Origin: Nitrospirota bacterium
GTDB lineage: Bacteria > Nitrospirota > Nitrospiria > Nitrospirales > UBA8639
Reading direction: 5' to 3'
DNA: 11,105 bases
Assembly: GCA_029865515.1 (NCBI GenBank)
Contig: JAOUGQ010000090.1
Location: 1 to 11,105, forward strand
Positions 1 to 8,700 of the stretch are shown piece by piece (position 1 is the stretch's first letter; each line of letters starts with the position of its first letter). The translations under genes and the position numbers were made by a program. The notes beneath the pieces are model-generated. The model saw only the letters and a list, made by a program, of their open reading frames with translations. It did no database searches and was not told the DNA's origin.

Positions 1-1052
1 CTTCCATGGCGGGATACCTTCAACCGGAACTGGAGCTTCTGACCTGGCTGAACAAACCCGTGATCGTGTTAATCAATCAAACCGGCCTGATTGATCCTCA
101 ACAACAACGACACCTGGAGTTCCTTTGGAAGCAACACTGGGTCACACAAGACGTGATCAAAGACGTGATGAGCCTTGACGCCTTCACACGTTGCTGGGTC
201 CAGGAAGGCGTCTTATGGGATCGCATAAGTCGGGCCCTGCCTCCAGAAAAACAACCAACGATGGAACACCTGGGAAAGTCCTGGTACGACACGCACCGGC
301 AGATCTTTCACTCATCCATGACCCATCTCGCCCAGCTATTGATCGAGACAGCCTTGGATGGCGAACTCATTCCCCAAGAGGCCACGGGCCGCTCAAAAAA
401 GCATCTGATCAAAGGGGCTATTCAGGCACTGGATCAGCGGTTAGCGCAACGCATCTCAACAGTAACCACGCACCTCATCGAGTTACATGGATTAACCGGC
501 GACGTGGCGCACACCCTGAAATCCCGCATTGAAGATGTCACCGTGCCCGGTGAAAGAAAACCGTGGGAAGAAGAAACCTTCTGGGGAGCACTGGCCAGTG
601 GAGCAGCAGCCGGACTGGCTTCGGACCTCGCCACGGGTGGACTCTCTCATGGCATTTTTACGATTGGGGGAGCCATCCTGGGAGCGTTAGCCGAGCGGGT
701 TTATGCCAAAAGTCAGGAAGAAGGAGATCCCAATCGGATTTCCTGGGTTCCAGCCTTTCTCGACCGGCAAACACGGGATGTGCTGTTACGGTATTTAGCG
801 GTAACCCATTCGGGCCGAGGGCGCGGCGACTACGCCGATCCCCGAGAGTTTCCCCTCTTTTGGCAACACACGGCCGAAAAGGTCATTGAACAACGGAAAG
901 ACGATCTGCACCGTGCGTGGAAACTGGCCCAATCCTCGCAACTCACAAATGGAAAAACGGACCAAACCCAAGCCAATCTCGTTTGTCTACTCTCCAACAT
1001 GGCGCAAGAAATTTTCTTACAATTTTACCCTGAAGCCGAACCTTGGTTGTAG
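1..1052 (+). CDS. GTPase/DUF3482-type protein, C-terminal part (5' truncated by window edge)
   Basis: The reading frame is open to the left edge, and the first ATG (position 6) falls inside a conserved GTPase stretch, so I treat this as the C-terminal part of a longer protein rather than a 348-residue gene. Counting from that ATG, residues 18-27 (PVIVLINQTG) match the strand that carries the G4 guanine-recognition motif; here it reads NQTG, not NKxD. Residues 55-67 (LDAFTRCWVQE region) follow as in this family. Residues 192-233 form a Gly/Ala-rich hydrophobic segment that could touch or enter the membrane, typical of the DUF3482 C-terminal half. A charged helical tail follows. The P-loop and G3 motifs must lie upstream, outside the window. 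DUF3482 proteins have no firmly assigned role. The gene ends 54 bp before the stop of a convergent HD-GYP gene, so it is the last gene of its unit. Family assignment is from recalled motifs and is moderately secure. Confidence 0.72.
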   Translation, partial: SMAGYLQPELELLTWLNKPVIVLINQTGLIDPQQQRHLEFLWKQHWVTQDVIKDVMSLDAFTRCWVQEGVLWDRISRALPPEKQPTMEHLGKSWYDTHRQIFHSSMTHLAQLLIETALDGELIPQEATGRSKKHLIKGAIQALDQRLAQRISTVTTHLIELHGLTGDVAHTLKSRIEDVTVPGERKPWEEETFWGALASGAAAGLASDLATGGLSHGIFTIGGAILGALAERVYAKSQEEGDPNRISWVPAFLDRQTRDVLLRYLAVTHSGRGRGDYADPREFPLFWQHTAEKVIEQRKDDLHRAWKLAQSSQLTNGKTDQTQANLVCLLSNMAQEIFLQFYPEAEPWL

Positions 1053-1078
1053 ACAGCCACCATCGTAGGAGGGAAAGT

Positions 1079-1107
1079 ACCCGTTCCCGCTTCAACACAA
1101 AACGGGT
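1079..1107. repeat. 7-bp inverted repeat between two convergent genes
   Basis: ACCCGTT at 1079-1085 and AACGGGT at 1101-1107 are perfect reverse complements around a 15-nt loop. They lie between the stop of the GTPase-like gene and the stop of the convergent HD-GYP gene, overlapping the latter's TAA by one base. The position suits a shared terminator, but neither strand has a clear T-run after the stem, so this is not a classical intrinsic terminator. Confidence 0.3.
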
Positions 1108-2516
1108 TAACGCTTCAGGCCCGGCTTGCGAGATGATCGCTGTCGTCTGCTGTTGACCGCCATGGTGGTGGGTTCGGTCGCATGGACAAACATGGCCATC
1201 CGACGGGGACTCAAATATGCCAGAGCCTGCTCGGGGACATCCTTCGGATGCAGGGCTTGCTTGATTTCCAACTCACCCTCATGCGCCAGATTGACCAACA
1301 TGCCATCGTTCCGGCAGAGCCAGGGGGCATACAACAACACAATCGGTTTGGTGGGGTTTTGAATATTGATCAGTGTTACCACCCCGAGAAAACCATCCGT
1401 TAATTCCACCAGGCTCCCGGGCGGATAGATGCCAATGGCCTGCACCAGGGCTTGCACGACCTCCTGACAGAATTTGGACGAACCTCCCTTCATGACGACG
1501 TGGCGAAAGAGACGGGAGAGCGCGGCATGGGAACTGAGACTTGTTTGTGGATCAGGAGCATTGCAGAGTTCATCATAATGATCTGCCACCATGAGGATTT
1601 TTGTCAGCAGTGAGAGGTCGCTTGCCTTCGTGCCATTAGGGAATCCCGAACCATCCAGTCGTTCATGATGTTGAGCAATCATTTCCAACACCGCCTGGCC
1701 GGTATCGGGAAAAGAGGCCATAAGCTGTCGCCCAACCTCGGGATGTTGTTGTCCCAACTCGGGATCTGATTCGACTTTCATGCCGGCCGCACTAAATCGC
1801 ACTTTCATGGGTAAGGCTCGATAGCCCACATCGTGAAACAGGGCTCCACGACCAAGTTCCGTTAACACTTCGGCTTTGAGACCCAGCTGCCGGCCGATAA
1901 GGAGGGACAGCGTACACACGTTGAGGACGTGCTCCGAAAGACCCCAACCGATCCCGTTACCCCCGACCACATCAATCAACGACATCGTGGTCTTCGGATT
2001 TTGCATGGCCGTGATAATGCTTGTGACCATCGCATCGGCGGTTTTCAGTCCAGTCGGTCGGCGATCACTTAATTGACGAAACAGTTCATGCCCCTGTCTC
2101 AATGTTTTGTGGTACGCCCCTTCCACCTTACGCAGATGTTCCTGAAATTCATGATAGTCCTCCCGCCGGTCAATGATTTCTGACAGAGAGGATTCTTTGA
2201 TGAGGGGATCCTCGACTGCAGGTTCATTGAATTCTGAATCGGAAAAGGCCTCGGCATCTTTGGAACCACTTGGGTCCGTCTCGAGATCAACGGGCCGCCG
2301 GTTCTCATCTTGAACATCGTCAACCTCTACCGAGGCAGACCGCTCAGGATCATGGAGAATAGTGACGTTTTTGAGACCTTGAATGGTGGCCAGATCTTCT
2401 GAGGATTTAATTTTAAAGGTATTAGTGGGAAAAGGATGACTAAACCAGGATCCCTCGAGTTTGACAAACGTCCCGACTTGGAGATCCCGAATATCTTCAA
2501 CTTCCAAAAATGGCAT
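1107..2516 (-). CDS. DUF3391 and HD-GYP domain protein (cyclic-di-GMP phosphodiesterase-like)
   Basis: This 469-residue cytoplasmic protein probably lowers cyclic-di-GMP by hydrolysis, as HD-GYP proteins do. Residues 1 to about 65 match DUF3391, including a VGTFVKLEGSW segment followed by HPF. An acidic linker follows at about 66-115. The HD-GYP domain covers about 180-365: a first His at 196, the HD pair at 228-229 (FHDVGY), His258 (HPEVG), HHERLDGSGFP at 283-293 and the late Asp312 (VADHYD). The expected metal ligands are therefore present. Two signature positions differ: the usual Lys of HDxGK is Tyr232, and GYP is GFP. A C-terminal extension of about 100 residues ends in a basic tail. I chose the ATG at 2514-2516 because GGAAGAGG lies 8 nt upstream and DUF3391 begins just after it; the longer frame from a TTG at 2555 would add 13 residues with no ribosome site. 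The gene has no signal peptide or sensor domain and stands alone, divergent from the acyl ligase gene. Confidence 0.9.
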   Translation of the reverse strand: MPFLEVEDIRDLQVGTFVKLEGSWFSHPFPTNTFKIKSSEDLATIQGLKNVTILHDPERSASVEVDDVQDENRRPVDLETDPSGSKDAEAFSDSEFNEPAVEDPLIKESSLSEIIDRREDYHEFQEHLRKVEGAYHKTLRQGHELFRQLSDRRPTGLKTADAMVTSIITAMQNPKTTMSLIDVVGGNGIGWGLSEHVLNVCTLSLLIGRQLGLKAEVLTELGRGALFHDVGYRALPMKVRFSAAGMKVESDPELGQQHPEVGRQLMASFPDTGQAVLEMIAQHHERLDGSGFPNGTKASDLSLLTKILMVADHYDELCNAPDPQTSLSSHAALSRLFRHVVMKGGSSKFCQEVVQALVQAIGIYPPGSLVELTDGFLGVVTLINIQNPTKPIVLLYAPWLCRNDGMLVNLAHEGELEIKQALHPKDVPEQALAYLSPRRMAMFVHATEPTTMAVNSRRQRSSRKPGLKR

Positions 2517-2524
2517 AGCAAAAA

Positions 2525-2532
2525 CCTCTTCC
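2525..2532 (-). promoter_or_regulatory. Ribosome binding site of the HD-GYP gene
   Basis: On the minus strand this reads GGAAGAGG and ends 8 nt before the ATG at 2516. It decides the start in favour of this ATG over the in-frame TTG at 2555. Confidence 0.7.
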
Positions 2533-2539
2533 AGGTACA

Positions 2540-2566
2540 ATTCTAGAAAGACCAATAATGGGTGAA
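2540..2566 (-). promoter_or_regulatory. Possible sigma70-like promoter of the HD-GYP gene
   Basis: On the minus strand, TTCACC (2561-2566) and TAGAAT (2540-2545) are separated by 15 nt. The -10 element matches TATAAT at 5 of 6 positions. The -35 is poor and the spacer is short. Transcription would begin close to the ribosome site, giving a leader of about 20 nt. This is a weak call based on position and the -10 box. Confidence 0.3.
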
Positions 2567-2855
2567 GGCCTCATTTTCCTGGCACCGGCTAATCCACCTC
2601 CCTCCATGACAGAGTGCCATCTACTTTTTCGGTACTGTCCCCCTTCTGGTTAAGGGTTCCCAACTGCCTGTTGTTTGCTAAATCAGCTGGGTCCCGGCGA
2701 GGAAACCCCTAGGTGTCAGTTGAGGAAAATTCATTACACAACAACGCAGTGGTTTGATTGAACGACAGATGGCCCCACACACATCGGCAATGGGACACAA
2801 TTACACCACTCCCCGGCAACTCTGACAGGAAAATCTTAAGTTCACGAGTCGGGTC
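2567..2855. other. Divergent intergenic region, no gene seen
   Basis: This is most of the 413 bp between the divergent starts of the HD-GYP gene and the acyl ligase gene. I see no convincing coding frame. Two imperfect dyads stand out: TGGCAC (2580-2585) with GTGCCA (2614-2619), and CCCAACTG (2659-2666) with CAGCTGGG (2684-2691, one mismatch). Either could be an operator or an RNA hairpin, but no known regulator site is recognisable. Confidence 0.4.
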
Positions 2856-2884
2856 TTGGAAGAACGGGCGCATTAGGGTAGACT
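2856..2884 (+). promoter_or_regulatory. Possible sigma70-like promoter of the acyl ligase fusion gene
   Basis: TTGGAA (2856-2861) and TAGACT (2879-2884) are separated by 17 nt, each matching the consensus at 4 of 6 positions. The implied transcript start near 2891 gives a leader of about 40 nt before the ATG at 2930. The spacing is ideal but the boxes are weak, so this is tentative. Confidence 0.33.
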
Positions 2885-2929
2885 TGGCTTCACCTCTTTT
2901 CTTGGTGTCCCTCTCCCGAGACTTAGATC

Positions 2930-5635
2930 ATGCTGGCTCCTCTCCTCGCTCCCGCCACCCTTCCAGATACTATTCCCGAGGCTTTTCTCGCACTCACGGC
3001 TGTTGCAGGGAATCGTGTGATCATGCAGGTAAAAGAAGGCGAGGGGTATCGACGTCACACCTACGGGGAAGTGTTGGAACAGGTTCATGGACTCTCAAAC
3101 GGCCTTGTCGAGCAGGGCCTTCGTCCTGGGAACCGTGCGGCCATCGTGGCTGAAAATCGCCCCGAATGGGTCATCGCCTATCTCAGCATCCTCACAGTCG
3201 GCGCGACCGCCGTTCCGTTGGATATTCAGATGCCGCAGGAGCAACTCCTGTCCTTCCTTACCACCTCCAACAGCCGATTCGTCTTCGCCAGCGAAAAAAC
3301 CTGGGAGTCGGTTCAAGATCTCCCAGCCTCCATCAACGTGGTGTGCATGGATCACGCGAACAGGCCTCGTCACCAACTGTCCATGCGGAATCTCATCACG
3401 CAAGGGCAGCAGAAGCCGCCCGTTGACATCAGGATCGATCCCGACGACGTAGCCTCCTTGCTCTATACTTCCGGCACGACTAAAAGGCCCAAGGGCGTGC
3501 TGCTTACTCAGCGGAATTTTACAGCCAACGCCAAAGCGATCATGGAGCAAGGGTTAGCCGGGCCTGAGGATAACTTTTTAGTGATGCTCCCCCTGCACCA
3601 CGCCTATCCGTTCATGGTTGCCTTCCTCGTTCCGATTCTCCTGGGTGCAAGGATCACGTTCTTACAATCACTCAAGGGACCGGATCTGGTGCAATGCATT
3701 CAGGAAACCGGCATCACGATCGCAGTGGGAGTCCCCCAAATTTTCGCCATGATCCGCCGGGCGATCTATGAAGAACTTGGTCGACGTCCCCTCCTAGGGC
3801 GCTGGCTTGTCACTCTGCTCACCGGCTTCTCAGATCTGGTGAGAACCCACACCGGTTGGAATCCCGGACGGTTCCTCTTTGCACCTATTCACAGCCGATT
3901 TGGTCCCTCCCTTCGGCTCCTGTGTAGCGGCGGGGCCAAACTGGATCCGCAGGTCTCGAAGGATCTGGGCGGTCTCGGATTTACGATTCGAGAAGGGTAC
4001 GGATTGACCGAAACCGCGCCGGTCATTGCCTTCAGTCCCTTGTCTCGACCGAAACCGGGTTCCGTCGGTCCACCGATCGCCACTGTCGAGGTGCGGATCG
4101 ACAAGCCCAACGAAGCGGGAGTTGGAGAAGTGCTGGTGCGAGGGCCGAATGTCATGAAGGAGTATGACCACGCGCCAGCCGAAACGGCCGAGGCCATCCG
4201 GGATGGCTGGTTTCACACCGGAGATCTGGGCTACCTGGATTCCGACGGGTACTTATTTCTCACAGGGAGGATCAAAGAGCTCATTGTCACACCTGGAGGG
4301 AAAAACATCCTTCCCGAGGAACTGGAAGGAGAATACCAACAAAATCCCGCGATCGCGGAACTCTGCATCCTCGGGCTGCCCCGCGATGATGAGGAAGGCG
4401 AGCATCTTCATGCCGTGGTCGTGCCAAACTTTGATTATGTGCGGGAACAAAAAATTCATGATCCCGCAGGCTACATTAAAGATGAGCTCAATAGAGTCGC
4501 CGTCACACTTCCCACGTACAAGCGGATCAGCGGCGTGACCCTGGTTAAGGAGCCCCTCCCGCGTACTCGCCTGGGAAAAATTCAGCGGCATCTGGTCATG
4601 GCCAGAGCTCGATCAGAAAAGACTTCGGTCGAACAACCACAGGCCCAAGTTTCTGAGACCGACCGGCAGATACGCCAGACTACGACAGGCCGGGTGGTTA
4701 TCGAAACTCTGGCCGGGATGACTGTATTGCACCGAGACATCCGCTTGGATGATCACCTTGACCTTGACATGGGATTCGACTCTCTCAAACGTGTCGAGTT
4801 TCAAGCCGCTCTCGAAAGCCGGTTGGGGCCGGTACCAGAAATGCTCATGGGAGAAGTGGTGACCGTACGGGATGTCATAGACAAACTCATGGCCCTCGAA
4901 CATGTTCATGCCGGAAAAACAGAAGCCCCCAGGTCTTGGCACGACATCTTCAAAGCCCCCCTCCCGCCTGCTCTGACGGAGACCTTCCTCACGCCGCTAT
5001 CCCGAGGAAACAGGCTCATCGGAAATATGGCAATGGTATTCTTCGAACGCCTCTTCCGTGGGGCCTTCAAATTGACCGTCAACGGTATCGAACATCTTCC
5101 TCGGGAAGGTCCATGTATCCTCGCCGCCAACCATCTGAGTTTTATTGATCCATTCATTGTCCTCGCGGCCGTGCCACGATCGACGTTTACGCAACTCTAC
5201 ACACTTGGCTGGGAACCCTACTTTCGTTCACGATTTCGTCGTTGGGTTGCACGCGTGGGTCATGTGATTCCCGTGGGGCCTGAGACACCCCTGGTCACCG
5301 TCCTCAGGACCTCAGCGGCCCTTCTTCGCAGTGGGAAAAGCCTTCTGATCTTCCCCGAAGGTGAGCGAAGTATCGATGGGCAACTCCAACCCTTCAAGAA
5401 AGGCATCGGGGTTCTGGCCTGCGAGTTGAATGTCCCTGTTATCCCCGTCAAAATCGAAGGAAGTTTTCAGGCCTGGGCACCGGATGCCAGAAGACCCCAC
5501 CTCCATCCCATCACACTCACATTTGGCAAAGGCCAAGTCTTCACCCCCTCCATGATCAAAACATGGACAACCAAGGGAGAGGATCCTCATGTCTTCGCTA
5601 CCAAGATAATCCGTGATGCCGTGACATCCCTCTAA
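2930..5635 (+). CDS. Acyl-adenylate ligase, acyl-carrier domain and PlsC acyltransferase fusion
   Basis: This 901-residue protein has three domains. Residues 1 to about 560 form an AMP-binding ligase of the fatty-acyl-CoA/ACP synthetase type: YTSGTTKRPKG at 179-189 (ATP loop), GYGLTET at 356-362, GDLGYLD at 431-437, GRIKELIV at 446-453 and the C-terminal catalytic Lys550 (RLGKIQR). Residues about 580-655 look like an acyl carrier domain with the phosphopantetheine serine Ser618 in MGFDSL. Residues about 695-900 form a PlsC-type acyltransferase with NHLSFID (His735 and Asp740, the HX4D motif) and FPEGERS at 808-814. By family knowledge, the ligase activates a fatty acid with ATP and the acyltransferase esterifies a glycerolipid. 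That the built-in carrier passes the acyl chain between them is inference. The domain order is opposite to E. coli Aas (acyltransferase first). An in-frame TAG at 2924 makes the ATG at 2930 the earliest start, although no good ribosome site precedes it. The gene stands alone and is convergent with the kinase gene. Confidence 0.92.
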   Translation: MLAPLLAPATLPDTIPEAFLALTAVAGNRVIMQVKEGEGYRRHTYGEVLEQVHGLSNGLVEQGLRPGNRAAIVAENRPEWVIAYLSILTVGATAVPLDIQMPQEQLLSFLTTSNSRFVFASEKTWESVQDLPASINVVCMDHANRPRHQLSMRNLITQGQQKPPVDIRIDPDDVASLLYTSGTTKRPKGVLLTQRNFTANAKAIMEQGLAGPEDNFLVMLPLHHAYPFMVAFLVPILLGARITFLQSLKGPDLVQCIQETGITIAVGVPQIFAMIRRAIYEELGRRPLLGRWLVTLLTGFSDLVRTHTGWNPGRFLFAPIHSRFGPSLRLLCSGGAKLDPQVSKDLGGLGFTIREGYGLTETAPVIAFSPLSRPKPGSVGPPIATVEVRIDKPNEAGVGEVLVRGPNVMKEYDHAPAETAEAIRDGWFHTGDLGYLDSDGYLFLTGRIKELIVTPGGKNILPEELEGEYQQNPAIAELCILGLPRDDEEGEHLHAVVVPNFDYVREQKIHDPAGYIKDELNRVAVTLPTYKRISGVTLVKEPLPRTRLGKIQRHLVMARARSEKTSVEQPQAQVSETDRQIRQTTTGRVVIETLAGMTVLHRDIRLDDHLDLDMGFDSLKRVEFQAALESRLGPVPEMLMGEVVTVRDVIDKLMALEHVHAGKTEAPRSWHDIFKAPLPPALTETFLTPLSRGNRLIGNMAMVFFERLFRGAFKLTVNGIEHLPREGPCILAANHLSFIDPFIVLAAVPRSTFTQLYTLGWEPYFRSRFRRWVARVGHVIPVGPETPLVTVLRTSAALLRSGKSLLIFPEGERSIDGQLQPFKKGIGVLACELNVPVIPVKIEGSFQAWAPDARRPHLHPITLTFGKGQVFTPSMIKTWTTKGEDPHVFATKIIRDAVTSL

Positions 5636-5766
5636 TCGGGACAGGCAGGGTTTCCCCCGAGGCGAAGCTCACCCACATCCTGAACGACCCGACCTCCGTG
5701 AGGCTTCCTTGGACACCTCCGATGGTTATATTTTTGACTGGGTTAACAGTCTGAGAGAACGATCCC

Positions 5767-8700
5767 CTATGAAGGATCTGGGGTTTTTGGGGGTGGAGGT
5801 TCGATATCTAAATGAAGAACCTCACGAAGAGCCCGCCCTAAGTCTTTGATCAACAATGGCTTGAAAAGAAAAGCTCGAATGCCGATGGCCTTGGCCTGTT
5901 CAGGAGTAATCGCGTGGCTAAAACCGGTACAGAGAATAACGGGCACGTCGGGACGGATCTGCAACATTTCACGGGCAAGCGCTTCACCAGTGATATTCGG
6001 CATCGTTTGATCAGTCACGACTGCATCAAACCGGAAGGGATTACTCCGAAAGACTTCCAGCGCTTCTACACTGCTCGTATGCACCATGACCTCATATCCC
6101 AACCCTCTTAATGCCTCCTTCCCCAACCTGGCAAGAGGCTCCTCATCCTCCACAAAAAGAATATTCCCCCGGCCCATGAAAAATTCTTGTTGGAATGGAT
6201 GATTTTCCCCCTGGACACTCTCTGCCTCTGCCGCCGGGAAGTACACACGAAAGGTCGTTCCCTGTCCAGGTTCACTCTCTACCTGAATGACACCGCCATG
6301 ACTGATGACGATTCCATGAACGACGGCTAGGCCCATTCCCGTTCCTTCGCCAACCCCCTTGGTGGTAAAGAATGGATCAAAGATGCGTCGGGCGACCTCT
6401 GGAGGCATTCCCGCTCCAGTATCTCGAACAGTCAGGCGCACATAGGAACCTCCCTTCAGATCAGGATGTGTTCCTATTCCATCAGGTTCGCCAGCGACAT
6501 GCTCCAACTTCAATTCAAGAAGACCTCCGCTTTCCCGCATGGCATATTCGGCATTGGCACACAGGTTCATCACCACCTGGTGCATTTGTATAGGATCTCC
6601 TAAAATGATTGTAGGTCTTTCCGTGAAATTTTGACGAATTTCGATGGTTGCCGGTAAGGTTGCGCGAAGGAATTTGCAGACTTCCTTGACCACCAATTGA
6701 AGTTCAATCGGCTGTCGTTCCTGCTCGGCTTGCCGGCTAAAGGCCAAAATTTGCCGGACCAGTTCCTTGGCACGTTGCCCCGCAACTAATACCTCATCCA
6801 GGTTTCGTTTGACCGCTTCATTTGCCCCAGCCTTCTGCTTGGCGAGTTCGGTATAACCCACGACCCCCATCAGAATATTATTGAAATCATGCGCGATACC
6901 ACCGGCTAAGGTCCCAATGGCCTCCATTTTTTGAGATTGTCGAACTTGATTTTCCAACTCTTTCAATTGGGTGATATCCGTATTAGTCCCAAACCATTTC
7001 ACCACCTGACCCTCTTGATTAAAAATCGGCAACGCTCGCCCTAAATGCCAGCGATAGACTTGATCTCTTCCCCGCCGCAATCGAAATTCAATTTCATAAG
7101 GCTTCTTGGTCTCCAGAGCTTCCGCCCAGCGTGTCAGGCATACCGGCAAGTCATCAGGGTGCAAGAGCTTCTGCCATCCACGACCAATGATGTCCTCGAA
7201 GGGACGCTGAAAGTACTCAACAACGCGTTTGTTGACATAATCGAGTAATCCATCAGAGTTCGCCGTCCACACCTGCTGCGGAATCGCTTCAGCCAGAAGT
7301 CGGAACCATTCTTTACTTTCCTGGAGATCCTTTTCCCCCTGCTTCCGGAGGGTAATATCCTCAACCATCGCAATATGCAAACGAGGATCTGTAGGTTCCA
7401 ACCATAATGGGACGCAAGTCAGATGAACCCAAATGACTTCGCCGTTTTTTCGAATGTAACGTTTTTCCATTTGAAAGCTGCTGACTTCCTCGGCCAGGAG
7501 GTGCCGCATCCGATCCAAGTCGGCTTGCAGATCATCCGGATGCGTAATGTCTCGAAAGGTCCGATGGAGCATTTCCTCCTGCGAATACCCGACAATGTCG
7601 CAATATTTCTTATTGATTTGAGTGAATTGCCCACTGAGTGAGTCTAGGATGGCAATGCCGGTGGGTGCCTGTTCATAAATGGCTCGAAATTTTCTCTCGC
7701 CTTTCCGAATTACGTCCTCTGCCTCCTTACGTTCCGTAATATCGTGGGAGATGGCCAAATGCTCCACTTCCTTCGTCAGGGGATTTCTGAACGGCACCGC
7801 ATATGTCTCCAGCCACCGCCGGACCCCTTTGAAACCCTGGACTTGAAATTCAAGCGTCCGTTTCCTGCCCTGAATCACTTCCTGATGCATCCGTGTGAAA
7901 GCGGCTCGGTGCTCCGGCACCACCAGGTCAAACACGGAACGCCCAACCACATCGGTCTCTTCCGCTTCAATGAACTCCAAGCCGGCAGAGTTCATGTATA
8001 ACACCGTCCCATCGGCGGCAACCCGTTTGACACAACCGGCCCCTGTCTCAAGCATCAGCCTCAAGAGTAACTCTCGTTCGTCCCGTTCCAATTCTGCCTT
8101 CTTGCGTTCGGTAATATCTTCGGAGATTCCCAGGAGGTAGAGAGGATCCCCGTGGGCATCCAGGAGCGGGATTTTTTTAGTATGGAGGGATCTCGTCCCG
8201 AGAGTGTTGGTTTGAATGAATTCTTCCGGAATATCCAGAAGTTTTCTACCTGACAAGACTTTTCGATCGTTACTAGTGAAGAAATCCGCCTCGGGTGTGG
8301 GGAAAAAGTCGTAATCGGTTTTGCCGATCATGGTATCTCGGGGATAGCCGAGGAGGTCCTCGCCGGCTTTATTGAAGAGAAGAAACCGGAGATCCTTGGC
8401 ATCCTTGACAAAAATCATATGCGGAAGATTTTCCACAATAGAGGTCAAGAACATTTGACTGTCACACAATTTAATCTCGGTCTGTTTTCGGGGGGTGATA
8501 TCCTGAACGGTGCCAAGCATTCGTTGGGGACAACCTTGCCGATCTTTGACAACCTGTCCCTTGCAGGCTAACCACCGGACCTCTCCGGTGGGCCATATGA
8601 CTCGATGTTCGATTTCGAAAGGCGCTTCATTCTCCAGAGTTCTCCGAACGGCTTCCTCCATCATCGACCGATCCTCAGGATGAATACAATTTACATACGC

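Noticed and set aside
2577..2600. A sigma54-type -24 element (TGGCAC at 2580)
   Set aside because: No TTGC-type -12 element follows at the required spacing, so it does not form a sigma54 promoter.
2758..3153. A 131-codon plus-strand frame overlapping the start of the acyl ligase gene
   Set aside because: It overlaps the ligase in another frame, has no family resemblance and an Arg/Ser/His-rich composition typical of an out-of-frame reading. The ligase frame carries all conserved motifs.
3095..3550. A 151-codon minus-strand frame inside the ligase gene
   Set aside because: It lies fully antisense to the conserved AMP-binding domain and encodes nothing recognisable; it is a shadow of the real gene's codon use.
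5636..5766. Possible terminators between the convergent ligase and kinase genes
   Set aside because: Small dyads exist (TCGGG 5636-5640 with CCCGA 5656-5660; GACTG 5736-5740 with CAGTC 5747-5751), but none has a stable stem followed by a T-run on the strand that would use it. The T-run at 5731-5735 precedes, not follows, the second dyad on the plus strand.
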